A stretch of 45,475 nt of DNA from CAYVBJ01 sp964517005 (GCA_964517005.1 CAZFAJ010000018.1:1-45475), one strand, 5' to 3'. Positions 31,389-42,057 are shown, numbered from the stretch's first letter. The notes: a model not told the origin generated them from the letters alone. Translations and numbers: made by a program.

Positions 31389-34300
31389 CTAACTGGACCG
31401 GATATTGATCCGGATATTAAACCTGATATCATGCGTTGTTCGCTCAAATGTTCGCGATGACTTTGGGTTTACCTTTGTAAAGCTGTATTCAAAATTTGAT
31501 TGAACGGTACTTGAGAATCTGTAACCGAGTGAAAGAGAACCATTGAATCGTGTCTGGCCTGTAGGCGGTCTTGGGCTAAAATCAAACAAGTCAGGATTTC
31601 TTGATATTGTTTCTGCATCTCCGGTTGATAGTGCACGATCCAAGTCTGCATCAAGTAAAAACCGCTGTTCTATATCCTCAATTAAATTTCCACTCAGGCT
31701 GATATCAAGGTTACTTGAGCTTCTTCTGAATAGCGGCATTCTGAAGTTCCTGACCGTATAGGCGAATTGAAACTTAAGGCCGTTAGAAGTCCGTTCGGTT
31801 ACCTGTGAATTGGACAGGGATAAGCTGGTTAATTTACTGCTTTCATATCCAATTTGAGTCCTTATGTTACTATCCCAGGTGATATTTAACTGAACCAGTG
31901 GAGAAAATCGCTGTTCAATATTTATCGAGTTTGGCTCGATTTCGAATCTTTCATCGATAAGAGTGAAATTCCCGATTCGCCGTTCGGGCAACGGGCCTGC
32001 ATTATTCTGGAAATTCCAGCCAAGACGATATCTCCCGCTGTAACCGTGGGTTACGGTTGCACGCTGCATGCTCTGCCCGATAAACGGAATCAGATTTTCA
32101 ACACCGGTCCAGTTTATTCTCCAATTTGGCAACGGGAAGGGTGTAAAGCCCCTGTCACCGACTGCCCCACTGCTGACGTTCAGGTACGATTTTCTAAAAT
32201 CTTCCTGGAGTGTCACTTTGTTCAGAACTGCCTGCCCGCCATTGACAGGTTCAATTACATTTTCTATTGTACTCATCCCGTTGAATGCTGTTTGCAGCTG
32301 TCTTTTAAAAAACTCCTCATATCCTCCGCCAAAAGACCAAACACTTGATGTTATAGAACCTGATGCGGATCTGACTTCCGACAGAGTGTTATCTGTTTCA
32401 AGAGTAATAGATTGATTAACCCGTTCATCCCACTGGGTATTCCAGGTCAGATCGATCGTAAAATTTTTAAACGGATTCAACTTGGTACTTACATTCAGAT
32501 TATCCGAAAACGAATTATTTGACGGGATCTGAATCGCTGTTTCCCCATTTATATTATCAATTAACTGACCGCGGGAAATGCTTTCCGATATTCCGAGGCG
32601 AAAACCAAAATCGGGTGCAAATGAATCACTGCTTATCAGATCTCTGAACTGAGATCCTCCTGCAAAACCTGCCTGAGAAGCAGTTTTTGAGTTACTATAA
32701 CTTACATCAATTGATCTCATACTAAACATTGCAAGAAGCAGTTTTCTGCCATAGTAAATGAATTCATCACCCACAGAACGCGATTCTTCATTCATGGCAT
32801 TCTCACCATTATTTTGTGAGTTTCCTGTTTGACTGCCATTGCCTCTGCTGCGATCCCTGCTTTCTTCCTCATCATCAGCTACAAGTGTATTGTAGAACGG
32901 AATTCTTCCAAACAGGTCTTCGATATCCATACGAAGGGTGTGGTCGAGCCGGAAATTATTGGAAACCCTTGCGCCCAAATCAGAGCCAATGGGTGAATTC
33001 TCCCATCGAAAGCCTCCTCCGTAGCGGGCAGAATAGTTCATCCAGCTGGCAAAACCGATTGTATTCAAACGGGGCTGCCAGCTCGCCGTGTAATCTTCCT
33101 GGTAATTATTTCTTCTGGAACTCAGCGAATCGAAGACCAGATCTTTAAGCACACTGAATGTAGGAATAGGTTCAAATGCAGTACTGTCGGCACCGCTTAA
33201 ACCCGCATCCCTGATGGCTGAACGGCCAAGGTCAAAAGTACCCCTTGCCTGGAAGCTGGTAGATATCGATCGGGTAAAATTGTAGCCGAACCCAAAATTC
33301 GTTGCATAAGTAAAGTTGTGAGTCTGCCTGAGCGGAACTTCTTCTTCCGTCTCATCAATTCTTCTTTTTCTCTCTTCAAATGTGCGTGCAGTACTAATTG
33401 AGCTTGATACGTTATTAGGCATATAGCCAAGTTGCAAACCACTTGCAGATTTCAGAACAGGTATCCCTTCAAGGAAGCTGAGAGGACGTAAAAATTTCAC
33501 ATTTCTGAAGTTCAGGTTATACCGGACAGAGGTATTAAAACTCCAGTTATCTTCAAATCTGTATTCAGGATTGCGGCCATTTCCTGTATTGAAAACGTAA
33601 TTTATAGTAACATTATCAAGTGTGTACTTTAAAAATCTGCTTTCAGAGTTCTGTTTTGACAGATTGGATAAATTAACAGAAAAAGACTCCCTGAAGGTTT
33701 GAACTTCTCTGATTCGCTGATCAATCACCGCACTTTTTTCATCATCATTCAAATCCTGCCTTGACCGAACAGCATTTTTAAAATCATCCAGCCTGATATC
33801 CCCCTGGTTGGGAAGATATTTTGGTGTAGATGTTGACCTTCTCACAGAGAGAGACAGGGGAATATTCCATCCGTAACGCTCCGGGATAAATTTATGGAGA
33901 TTCATATTGGTACTTAAATCGTAGGCAAATTCATTATCAACCCTTCTCTGGCCCAGCTGTGAGTCAAGAGAACCGAATCCCTGGGTTTGCCTTATAAAAT
34001 TACTGTTTAATGTTGCAAAATCAGCCAGTTTGAATGATGCTTTAGCATTTGCAGCCCACCCTTTTTCATTATCAAATCCTGAAACACGCAATTCATTCAG
34101 CCAGACATCAGCATCCAAAAGAGGAACTCCCGGCCCCGATGGATTATTGAGATCGAACGGATTCCTGATTCCCAGTCCCAGTTGTGAAACTCTTCCTAAA
34201 GACGGATTTCCTTTTATGGCTACAACAGCCCCCGGAACTGCATCTTCCAAAATATCATTACGCTCATAGACAATTGAAATATCATCGGGTCCCTCCTGAT

Positions 34301-37300
34301 CCCGAAGCTGTTTTAACTGGTTAAATACGGCCAGTAAAATGTTTACACTGTTTTCATCCGGCAGCCAGACCTCTTCAGCTTCTTCTCTTAGCTGTGCCTG
34401 ATTCGTAATGTCAAATGGCTGAAATGGAAAATTCCGGTTTGATGGTGTTACCGGCTGACGATATTCGTAGTAGTTATTCTCAATATCATTTCCCAGCCGG
34501 ATCACCAGTTCAAGATCTTCCCGGTTATCGTAACCTTCACCATGGACAAACATTCGTAAATTTGAATAATTGAGAAGATTCAGCCCACCCGGATAAACTC
34601 TTTTCACCATCTGAATTGAATTAGAACTGAGATTTTCGGCCTGAAGGGCGATAGACTGTTCATTCTGAAGAGATTGCAGCTGAGTGCCCCTGTTCTCTGC
34701 ACGAATCACACCTTCGGGAATTCTGTATGGAAATGGTTCTCTGTTGGCATTTTCTTCGATATTCACAGTACTGACTCTGATGCTTGCATTCGGATCACTT
34801 TCGGTATTGATCGTTTCATCCTGCCGCCACTGGCTTCCCACAAACTCAAAAGTTGCAAAGCGCATTGTAAACGGTTTCTCATACCCGGACATCCACAATC
34901 TCACATAGGAAATATTTTGAAAGTCATTGATATCTCCAAACTTTCTCTTAAACTCTTCGAGTGGTATCCGAACCTGGAACCAGCGGTTTTCCTGGCTGGA
35001 ACCCGGTACCCTGTCTACAATAAATGTTCCCGGGCTGCCGATCTCAAGACTTGAAAAATCAGCCGGATTTAAATCAACTTCATATTGAAAATATGCATTC
35101 GTCTGATTTACCACTGCCGGATTTACCAGGCCTTCAGTGTCCGGACGGTTTGTAATTGCTCTTTTCTCACCTTGCGTTACCGGCGTGTTTCCATCGGTAA
35201 ATCCAAGAAGTCTGTGAAATCGCTCATGAAGCGGAAGATTCCCCACCTGCGACTCTGCATAAAATATATAATCATCATTTGACGGATCCTCTGCAATTTT
35301 TCTGAACTCTTCACTATCCTCTCCGTAAGAAATCCGCATCTGTTCCACAAAATCGGTAAATATTGCCTGCTCATTGAAATTACTAACTCCGCCGCTATTT
35401 GGTAAACCGTCAAGACCAACATCTTCTATATCCCGGTTTTGATTGGAAAACTGGCCTTCCGGAGGGGGGGGATTTGCCGGAATGACAGACCTGGGATTAG
35501 TAGCCCTGTCAAGAATCAATGTTTCCGGGTTCAGGGCAAGGCCATCTTCAGAATTAAGCTGTGAGTTCGGGATAACGTCTTCAGAAATAAGACCTACATC
35601 AATGTATATTTTACCATCATATGCTTCAATATCGGCAGCATTTGGTTCTGCGCCACCCGGCAAAACAGGCTGAATCCAGAATTCAAGAAATTCAATATTA
35701 TTTTGAGAAAAATCCTCCTGGCCTGACGGAATTACAGTTGTCATTCCGCCCCAGGTTTTCTCCGGTTCATTTTCAAGTAAATCCCGCAGATCTATATTAT
35801 AATTGTAAGGCCCCCTATCGGCCGGGGCGTAGTGAACATCCAGCGTATTAATAATTTCCTCTTGTGGATTTCGGGTTTCACGGCCCGGAAACACATCTTG
35901 TACCTCAACCGGCAGAGATTCGGGCGTAAACTGAACTCCTCCAAGAATAGAAGAAATATTTCGTGGAACGGTATACCATGATAATTTTGACCTTAAATCA
36001 GATCTGTCCAATCTGGACTGAAGGTTCGCTGCAGGATTTCCCGGAAAGTCATCTTCTTCAAAAAAACCAATATCGGGATCAAAACCGGGTACGGCGGCCG
36101 GTGCAGATGCCAGTGACCATCTGGTGGCGTTTAAAAGACTTACCTTAATATTTGATCCTTCAAAATCATCAATAAAAGAGAGCCCCGCCTCTTCATCTGA
36201 AAAGAGTTCATTATTGTCAACGGCCCTGCTCACAGCCCTGGTTTCCGCAACACCCGGCCTGAGCTGAGCAAACTCACCGCTGAATGATATTTCAGAACGT
36301 TCTTTGGTTTGTATTAAAGGCAAAGCATCCAGTGCCCGTGTAATAAATGGCGTATTAAATCTTGCATTCGCATCTAATCCTAATACAGAGTTATTAATCG
36401 GTTCCTCATTGATACGTATTTTATCATCAAGCGGTCGCTCGTTAAAACGGAAGTAAGTTGCCCCGATATTAAAATTTTTGTTTACTTCATATTCAGCTCT
36501 CATGCCTGTAAATGTTTTCTGCTGAATAGACGTAAATGCCTGGTTTTCGTATTCAATCCGAATATCCTGACCCGCTGCCAGGTAACGGTCATTTAAAATC
36601 GTTATGCTGCCAAAAGAAAAATCAACCTGGTAGTCAACATCTTCCTGGAGTTCCACACCATTTGCAAAGACACGCACTGAGCCCGGTACCAATGCAATTC
36701 CCAGTGTATAATTTTCCTGAACCCCGCCTTTAGAAACCCCATCAATTCTATAAAATTCATTTTTAGAACTTTGAGCTGCGTTTCGCTGGCGTTCCGTATA
36801 AAGTTCAGTAAATGAAAGCCTGTTTATGGTTTCATTGTCAACATCTGCATCCAGAAGCACCTGCTCAATTCTTTCAGCGAATGGTTCCAGAAACGGAAAT
36901 ACAATGGTCCCGTTCATCGGGTTTAATGTGCCTGTACCAAAATCAATCTGATTGTCCGGGTTTACTGCACCCTGGGTATCCACACGATCAAGTCCAAGAT
37001 CCTGCAGTAGTGTTGTTGTGCGGCCTGGAAGCCTGTTTTGTGCCAGGTTTCCTTCTGTAAAAAGAAGTTCGATATCAAGATTCTCTCTTGTGATATTTGT
37101 AGTGCCAATTGAATAGATATTCCGCATAGTCAATGGAAATACTTTGTGATCTGTTGATACATTCCGTGGACGCAGCATTTTCAAAAAGACCCTGTCACTT
37201 CCTCCCTGGTTGAGCTCGCCAACCTCAATCAGATTTCCGTTCCCGTCAATCCATGTAAACGAGACAGCCAGTACTTCACGAGATCCGAGTGACCTGCGAA

Positions 37301-38900
37301 GTGATATGTAGCCTGAGACTTTATTAATCGTATAATCCTCTCCTTCCCGCAACAGTTCGAAAAACCCTTCTTCAAAATTTGTTGATTCCGTAACTCCAAT
37401 ATCCGAAGGCGAAATACCATCCTGCGGGTTCCGGAACTGATCTAACACATCCGGATCGAATGGATCAGCATCATTTGTTGGAGGATTAAAGGTTCCACCG
37501 GGATTTTCGTTAACTCCAAGGTTTGCTAACGCCACGGCTTTTCTTGATCCTTCTTCTGCCTGGCTGCGTTCCGGAAGTATCCAGACCTCAACATCGGCGA
37601 TTTGCAGGGTTTGAGTTAATTGCTGGGGATTAGATACGCTGTTCTCAAACTCCTGGCGGGTAAAAAAGTCAAGGAAAAAATGTTTATCATCTTCGTAATC
37701 AACTGGTTTTATATTAATTTGCTGTTCCTGAGAACCGCCTGACAATGTTTCCACATTTGTTTCACCATCCTGTTGAGACAGTACAGTTGTAAATCTGAGC
37801 GGGCCAAATTCCACAATTGACTTCACTCCGAAAAGGGCACCACTTCCTCTTACAAGTGAGTTTCCGGTCTGCATGGAAACATTTCCAAGCTCAATCCTTT
37901 TTATGACCTCGTCATCGTATCCTTCATATACGATACTGAGCCTGTTTTGAAAATCAAAAGCCCGCTCCGTATCCCAATCAGTTTGGATTGTCAATTTATC
38001 ACCAATTGTGCCCTGAATATTAAGCTGTAGACTTTGATCGAAGGTCGGATCAACTCGCGTCTGCTGATCGGGCGGTAAAGACGGATCAGCAGTATTTTGT
38101 ATACTTGCACCCACATTCATGGAGGCAACACCGTTTACCCTCAGATTTACTTCCGGTTTACCAAACAGTGTTGTGAATGCAGATTGCCGTCCACCCGGAA
38201 CAGATATTCTGAAATCGAGCAGCCCCCGCTGATCATCGCGTGACTGTGCTGCTTCCTCTATGAGGGCTTTATAGTTTTCACGAACATCGTTTTCCCGGCT
38301 TGCCAGTTTGTACTCCTCAAATGAATATCCTGCAGGATATGCGGATTCTACCCCGTGTATTGTTCTTTCAACCCGGAATCCACCGTTCTCTCTGCGTGTT
38401 CGCTCTATTTTTTCAGCTGGTAAGTTAATGTAATAAAGTGCAGGGACTTTACGCCTGAATGCTCTTGAAACACGATTACCGGATATCAGCGGAAAAGTTC
38501 TGTGAAATTCAAAAGAAAGCGAATCTTCTTTCAAAACCCTGTCTCTTGCCCTTTCATCGAACTCATATCCTTCTCTGTAATCGATGCTATATTCATCAAA
38601 TAAACTGAACGGCTGAATCATTCTTTCAAAATCATATTTTTCTTTGGGTGTCTCCGGACCCAGTGAAAAATAGTAGGAGGGCATCTTTACAAATGGAAGA
38701 TCAGAGCGTGACGTATCCGTTGCAGAAAAATAGTTAATCATTGGCAACAATGATTTTGCCTTAATCACCGAAACCTGCTCCTTTTTATCGGTTTGAGCTG
38801 AAATACTGCCGGGGCATAAAAATCCGGTCAGAATTAATGAAAACCCAAAGAACAGAAATATTGAATTTTTACAACGCTGGATGCTACTCACAAATTTCAA
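31389..38900 (-). CDS. sprA: type IX secretion system translocon protein SprA (Sov)
   Basis: A 2503-aa outer-membrane protein. A signal peptide (about 1-36, ending SISAQ) is followed by the SprA N-terminal region (ESAYPAGYSFEEY, GGRQSAFTTLFGKPEVNLRV, and VNGVASMNVGAS), repeated beta-rich modules with FDFQNRLSIVYEGYDDEVIKR-type segments, and a very long barrel region rich in aromatic beta strands ending in FNIRINIRSS. SprA is the giant beta-barrel channel of the type IX secretion system, first known from gliding flavobacteria and Porphyromonas (Sov). The size fits. The start is TTG (38900); no in-frame ATG lies between it and the upstream stop. A run of eight C in the coding strand (35464-35471) encodes part of a Pro4 stretch. 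No other T9SS gene is in the window. Confidence 0.96.
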   Translation of the reverse strand: MKFVSSIQRCKNSIFLFFGFSLILTGFLCPGSISAQTDKKEQVSVIKAKSLLPMINYFSATDTSRSDLPFVKMPSYYFSLGPETPKEKYDFERMIQPFSLFDEYSIDYREGYEFDERARDRVLKEDSLSFEFHRTFPLISGNRVSRAFRRKVPALYYINLPAEKIERTRRENGGFRVERTIHGVESAYPAGYSFEEYKLASRENDVRENYKALIEEAAQSRDDQRGLLDFRISVPGGRQSAFTTLFGKPEVNLRVNGVASMNVGASIQNTADPSLPPDQQTRVDPTFDQSLQLNIQGTIGDKLTIQTDWDTERAFDFQNRLSIVYEGYDDEVIKRIELGNVSMQTGNSLVRGSGALFGVKSIVEFGPLRFTTVLSQQDGETNVETLSGGSQEQQINIKPVDYEDDKHFFLDFFTRQEFENSVSNPQQLTQTLQIADVEVWILPERSQAEEGSRKAVALANLGVNENPGGTFNPPTNDADPFDPDVLDQFRNPQDGISPSDIGVTESTNFEEGFFELLREGEDYTINKVSGYISLRRSLGSREVLAVSFTWIDGNGNLIEVGELNQGGSDRVFLKMLRPRNVSTDHKVFPLTMRNIYSIGTTNITRENLDIELLFTEGNLAQNRLPGRTTTLLQDLGLDRVDTQGAVNPDNQIDFGTGTLNPMNGTIVFPFLEPFAERIEQVLLDADVDNETINRLSFTELYTERQRNAAQSSKNEFYRIDGVSKGGVQENYTLGIALVPGSVRVFANGVELQEDVDYQVDFSFGSITILNDRYLAAGQDIRIEYENQAFTSIQQKTFTGMRAEYEVNKNFNIGATYFRFNERPLDDKIRINEEPINNSVLGLDANARFNTPFITRALDALPLIQTKERSEISFSGEFAQLRPGVAETRAVSRAVDNNELFSDEEAGLSFIDDFEGSNIKVSLLNATRWSLASAPAAVPGFDPDIGFFEEDDFPGNPAANLQSRLDRSDLRSKLSWYTVPRNISSILGGVQFTPESLPVEVQDVFPGRETRNPQEEIINTLDVHYAPADRGPYNYNIDLRDLLENEPEKTWGGMTTVIPSGQEDFSQNNIEFLEFWIQPVLPGGAEPNAADIEAYDGKIYIDVGLISEDVIPNSQLNSEDGLALNPETLILDRATNPRSVIPANPPPPEGQFSNQNRDIEDVGLDGLPNSGGVSNFNEQAIFTDFVEQMRISYGEDSEEFRKIAEDPSNDDYIFYAESQVGNLPLHERFHRLLGFTDGNTPVTQGEKRAITNRPDTEGLVNPAVVNQTNAYFQYEVDLNPADFSSLEIGSPGTFIVDRVPGSSQENRWFQVRIPLEEFKRKFGDINDFQNISYVRLWMSGYEKPFTMRFATFEFVGSQWRQDETINTESDPNASIRVSTVNIEENANREPFPYRIPEGVIRAENRGTQLQSLQNEQSIALQAENLSSNSIQMVKRVYPGGLNLLNYSNLRMFVHGEGYDNREDLELVIRLGNDIENNYYEYRQPVTPSNRNFPFQPFDITNQAQLREEAEEVWLPDENSVNILLAVFNQLKQLRDQEGPDDISIVYERNDILEDAVPGAVVAIKGNPSLGRVSQLGLGIRNPFDLNNPSGPGVPLLDADVWLNELRVSGFDNEKGWAANAKASFKLADFATLNSNFIRQTQGFGSLDSQLGQRRVDNEFAYDLSTNMNLHKFIPERYGWNIPLSLSVRRSTSTPKYLPNQGDIRLDDFKNAVRSRQDLNDDEKSAVIDQRIREVQTFRESFSVNLSNLSKQNSESRFLKYTLDNVTINYVFNTGNGRNPEYRFEDNWSFNTSVRYNLNFRNVKFLRPLSFLEGIPVLKSASGLQLGYMPNNVSSSISTARTFEERKRRIDETEEEVPLRQTHNFTYATNFGFGYNFTRSISTSFQARGTFDLGRSAIRDAGLSGADSTAFEPIPTFSVLKDLVFDSLSSRRNNYQEDYTASWQPRLNTIGFASWMNYSARYGGGFRWENSPIGSDLGARVSNNFRLDHTLRMDIEDLFGRIPFYNTLVADDEEESRDRSRGNGSQTGNSQNNGENAMNEESRSVGDEFIYYGRKLLLAMFSMRSIDVSYSNSKTASQAGFAGGSQFRDLISSDSFAPDFGFRLGISESISRGQLIDNINGETAIQIPSNNSFSDNLNVSTKLNPFKNFTIDLTWNTQWDERVNQSITLETDNTLSEVRSASGSITSSVWSFGGGYEEFFKRQLQTAFNGMSTIENVIEPVNGGQAVLNKVTLQEDFRKSYLNVSSGAVGDRGFTPFPLPNWRINWTGVENLIPFIGQSMQRATVTHGYSGRYRLGWNFQNNAGPLPERRIGNFTLIDERFEIEPNSINIEQRFSPLVQLNITWDSNIRTQIGYESSKLTSLSLSNSQVTERTSNGLKFQFAYTVRNFRMPLFRRSSSNLDISLSGNLIEDIEQRFLLDADLDRALSTGDAETISRNPDLFDFSPRPPTGQTRFNGSLSLGYRFSSTVQSNFEYSFTKVNPKSSRTFERTTHDIRFNIRINIRSS

Positions 38901-39181
38901 TAGATTTAGGCCAGTTTCATGCTTGAATCACAGATAATGCATATCATGATAGCATTGTGCCGGCATTCAATGATCTTGTCAATTTAATTTTGATTAACAA
39001 AAGACGTTGTAACCTTGGAACGATAGGCTAAGATTTATTTTACTGCATTGGTTGGATATTCAATATCACTGATAATAAAGGTTTATTGAGTCTGTTGAAA
39101 GTATTAACAGTCTATTTTTAGATTTCAGAATATTAATTAACTGTTAATAAAGATAGAAACATGTTGTAATTTGTTACACCG
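38901..39181. other. divergent promoter region of sprA and lptF
   Basis: 281 nt of AT-rich DNA between divergent sprA and the LptF/G permease gene. Both promoters must be here. TAATTTG lies 10 nt before the permease ATG (a near match to the Bacteroidetes -7 box, but too close to be convincing). No gene or strong palindrome seen. Confidence 0.4.
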
Positions 39182-40591
39182 ATGATAAATAAAATTCAAA
39201 AAGACCTCTTAAAAAAGCATATAGGCCCATTTCTCTTTTGCTTTTTTACTGTAATGTTTATCCTGCTGATGCAGTTTTTGATCCTGCATACAGATAAGCT
39301 GGTGGGCAAGGGATTACCCGTTTTTGTTGTAATTGAATTGATTCTAAACAATTTGGCATATATGGTAGTTCTTGCTGCTCCAATGGCTGTTTTGGTTGCT
39401 ACACTTATGGCATTCGGAAAATTTTCGGAATGGAATGAGCTAAATGCAATTCGGGCAGCAGGAATTAATCCCATTAAATTGATCATCCCGGTGTTAATCG
39501 CTGCAACAGTTCTATCACTGGCACTTGCTTATTTTTCAAATAATATATTACCGGAATCAAATCACAAAGCCCGCTCTCTGTTCATTGATATCAGAATGAA
39601 AAAACCCGGATTCGATTTACAACCCGGTGTATTTTATGATGGTATTGAGGGTTATACATTTTTGGTTCGAGAAAAAAAAGCTGAGTCAGATACACTGAAG
39701 GATATTACTCTGTTTCAGTCACCTTCTGAAAACAGATACCGGGCCTATATTAAAGCGCAGAGCGGCTGGCTTGAGTCTCCAGACGAACAGACTCTGACGC
39801 TGTTTTTGCAAAACGGTTCTATTTTGAGGAATGTACCAAGTGTTAAGAGAGGTGTTGAAACTCTTGAATTATCAGAATTCAGTAAATACCGGATTAGTTT
39901 TGACCTTTCAAACCTGGCATTTTCCCGTTCAAACCCCGAACAGAGAAGCAGGAATGACCGTACGATGAGTGCTCAGGCTATGCTTGCCGTTGTAGATACC
40001 TTACGAACTGAGAAAGAAAAAGAATACCAGTCTCTTTTAAATAAACCAACCGGCAAGGCAAATCCTATTACAGAAGACGGCCCCCCCCGCGTCTACCTTC
40101 CGTCTACAGTTAAAAATGACTCCTTAAATCCAGTTAAAACGGAATTTAAAGCCTTGAATATGGCTCAGAATCCATCAGAACAGCAGCAAATCATAAATCA
40201 AACGGTTTCCAATTTTGACCGCTACAAGTCTGATATCGAAAACTCATCTGCTAATATGAAGCATAAGGATTTTCGGATTGCAGAATTCCTGGTAGAAGTG
40301 CACAAGAAATTTTCAATCCCTTTTACCTGTATCGTTTTTGTGCTTCTCGGTGCACCTATTGGCATTATGAGCAAAAAAGGAAACCTTGGAATGGCGGCAG
40401 TCATCAGCGCCGTTATACTTACTTTCTATTTTATTGCAATTATTCAGGGGGAAAAGTGGGCCGACCGCCTTTTCATCTCTCCTTCAATCGGAATGTGGGG
40501 TATAAATATTATCTACGGCATAATCGGTTTATTTCTGATTCTGCAGGTCTCCACTTCATTCAGAATACAAAACCTCTGGCAGCGCAATTAA
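39182..40591 (+). CDS. LptF/LptG-family LPS-export permease (first copy)
   Basis: A 469-aa inner-membrane protein of the YjgP/YjgQ family, which forms the transmembrane part of the LptB2FG transporter that extracts LPS from the membrane. Three TM helices come first (about 15-35, 50-75, 95-120; LAAPMAVLVATLMAFGKFSEWNELNAIRAAGI split here is the family hallmark). A periplasmic jelly-roll domain (about 130-250) and a hydrophilic insertion (about 255-360) follow, then three C-terminal TM helices beginning KFSIPFTCIVFVLLGAPIG. A C8 run lies at 40081-40088 in the insertion. The second permease gene follows after 2 nt. Confidence 0.93.
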   Translation: MINKIQKDLLKKHIGPFLFCFFTVMFILLMQFLILHTDKLVGKGLPVFVVIELILNNLAYMVVLAAPMAVLVATLMAFGKFSEWNELNAIRAAGINPIKLIIPVLIAATVLSLALAYFSNNILPESNHKARSLFIDIRMKKPGFDLQPGVFYDGIEGYTFLVREKKAESDTLKDITLFQSPSENRYRAYIKAQSGWLESPDEQTLTLFLQNGSILRNVPSVKRGVETLELSEFSKYRISFDLSNLAFSRSNPEQRSRNDRTMSAQAMLAVVDTLRTEKEKEYQSLLNKPTGKANPITEDGPPRVYLPSTVKNDSLNPVKTEFKALNMAQNPSEQQQIINQTVSNFDRYKSDIENSSANMKHKDFRIAEFLVEVHKKFSIPFTCIVFVLLGAPIGIMSKKGNLGMAAVISAVILTFYFIAIIQGEKWADRLFISPSIGMWGINIIYGIIGLFLILQVSTSFRIQNLWQRN

Positions 40592-40593
40592 AA

Positions 40594-41673
40594 ATGAAAA
40601 AGATTGACCGCTACATTTTATTCAGGTTGTTTACAATCACGTTATTCGTGCTTTTTGTTCTGATATGTATCTTCATATTAATCGATTTTTCAGAAAACAG
40701 TGATGACTTTGCAGACAAAGGGGCTACCATGTCTCAAATCTGGAACCAGTACTATCTGAATTATATACCTGAAATGATGCGCCTCGTGAGCCCTGTAGCA
40801 GTTCTGGTTGCATGTTTGTTTCTCACCGGTCAAATGACAGAACGGCTGGAAATCGTTGCACTAAAAGCGGCCGGAGTAAGCCTCTACCGGCTGATTATTC
40901 CCTACATTGTTTTTGGAGTTGTAATGGCTCTTTCAATCAGCTATCTGGATGCTTTTGTGATTCCAAAGGCAAATGCAGAGCGTATAGATTTTGAAAAAAC
41001 CTACTTATCCAAGCGGGCAGATCGCATCGATCGTGGCGGGCTCTACAGACAGGAGACAGAGAATACGATCTTTAACGTCAATTTTTTTGATCCGGGAACG
41101 AATACCGCATACAGAACCATGCTGGTAGAGTTTGAAGATGATCAGATAAAAAAAATTATAACAGCTAACCGGATGAAATGGAATGATTCTACCAATGTGT
41201 GGCAAATGCAATCATTTGAAGAACGAATTTTTCACGAAAACGGAATGACAAGAAACATGGAAACTGAGCTGGATACCGTATTTAATGTTCAGCCAAGAGA
41301 TCTTGCCCGCAGAACCTCAGATATTTATCAGCTCACTTATGAGGAGGCAATGCAGTATATAGATTCCATGGAAAGAATTGGTGCAGGCGGAACAGATCTC
41401 CCTATGGTACAACTTTACAGCAGAATGGCCTATCCGATCTCGATAATTGTAGTCTGTTTTATTGGTTTTTCAATTGCAAGTGAAAGGCGCGCAGGCGGAA
41501 AAGGATTTTATATCGCGGCTGGCCTTGCTATCAGTTTTATCTATCTGGCCATGATGAAGGTAATTGAGCCGTTTGGTTCAACAGGAGCGATTGTTCCCCA
41601 CCTTGCCGCTCTTATTCCTCATGCCATATTTTTTCTTATTGGTATCCTGCTGTTATTCTTTGCAAAAAAGTAA
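40594..41673 (+). CDS. LptF/LptG-family LPS-export permease (second copy)
   Basis: A 359-aa partner of the preceding permease with the same six-TM plan. N-terminal KIDRYILFRLFTITLFVLFV, the coupling segment LVSPVAVLVACLFLTGQMTERLEIVALKAAGVS (in two parts) and C-terminal YPISIIVVCFIGFSIASERR are typical. The start at 40594 is preferred because it begins at the canonical first helix and sits 2 nt after the previous stop; a longer frame reaching back to 40456 runs inside the first gene. The two would form the LptF-LptG heterodimer. Which is F and which is G cannot be settled by eye. Confidence 0.94.
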   Translation: MKKIDRYILFRLFTITLFVLFVLICIFILIDFSENSDDFADKGATMSQIWNQYYLNYIPEMMRLVSPVAVLVACLFLTGQMTERLEIVALKAAGVSLYRLIIPYIVFGVVMALSISYLDAFVIPKANAERIDFEKTYLSKRADRIDRGGLYRQETENTIFNVNFFDPGTNTAYRTMLVEFEDDQIKKIITANRMKWNDSTNVWQMQSFEERIFHENGMTRNMETELDTVFNVQPRDLARRTSDIYQLTYEEAMQYIDSMERIGAGGTDLPMVQLYSRMAYPISIIVVCFIGFSIASERRAGGKGFYIAAGLAISFIYLAMMKVIEPFGSTGAIVPHLAALIPHAIFFLIGILLLFFAKK

Positions 41674-41675
41674 TC

Positions 41676-41715
41676 ACTTGCTCTGAATATTTCGGGATTA
41701 ATGATATGAGCAAGT
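41676..41715. terminator. inverted repeat between convergent lptG-like and DUF3467 genes
   Basis: ACTTGCTC (41676-41683) and GAGCAAGT (41708-41715) are perfect 8-bp arms around a 24-nt loop, with no T run. It lies where a terminator is expected. ATCACT/AGTGAT (41673-41678, 41728-41733) forms an alternative outer pair. Confidence 0.35.
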
Positions 41716-41736
41716 CAGAGTGAATACAGTGATTTG

Positions 41737-42057
41737 CTATGCTTCAGGTGTCGGACCGCGATAATTAAATGGCACATCAAATTTTTCTTTGGATGTAATT
41801 GTGCCGTGTTCGTCTTCATAGCGGCGGATATTTTCACCGAGTGCATTGGCAAGACGTTTTGCATGGTCGGGGGTTAAGATCATGCGTTTTATGACGCGGG
41901 CTTTTTTAACACCTGGCATCACTGAAAGAAAATCAAGCACAAACTCAGATGGAGAGTGTGTGATCATCACAAGATTTGAATAGGTTCCTTGTGCCTCATC
42001 TTCCTTGAGTTCGATCTCAAGCTTTTTACCTTTGGGTCCTTTTTGTTGGTTTTGCAT
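41737..42057 (-). CDS. DUF3467 family protein
   Basis: A 106-aa cytosolic protein. It matches the DUF3467 pattern: YSNLVMITHSPSEFVLDFLSVMPG (two blocks near residues 26-49), ARVIKRMILTPDHAKRLANAL (about 53-73) and IRRYEDEHG. These proteins are widespread in bacteria and archaea, and the function is not established. It starts 15 nt after the end of the cystathionine beta-synthase-like gene on the same strand, so it is the second gene of that transcript. Confidence 0.88.
   Translation of the reverse strand: MQNQQKGPKGKKLEIELKEDEAQGTYSNLVMITHSPSEFVLDFLSVMPGVKKARVIKRMILTPDHAKRLANALGENIRRYEDEHGTITSKEKFDVPFNYRGPTPEA

Noticed and set aside
40456..40593. Upstream start for the second LPS permease
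   Set aside because: The extension is out-of-frame sequence of the first permease gene; ATG 40594 fits the family N-terminus.
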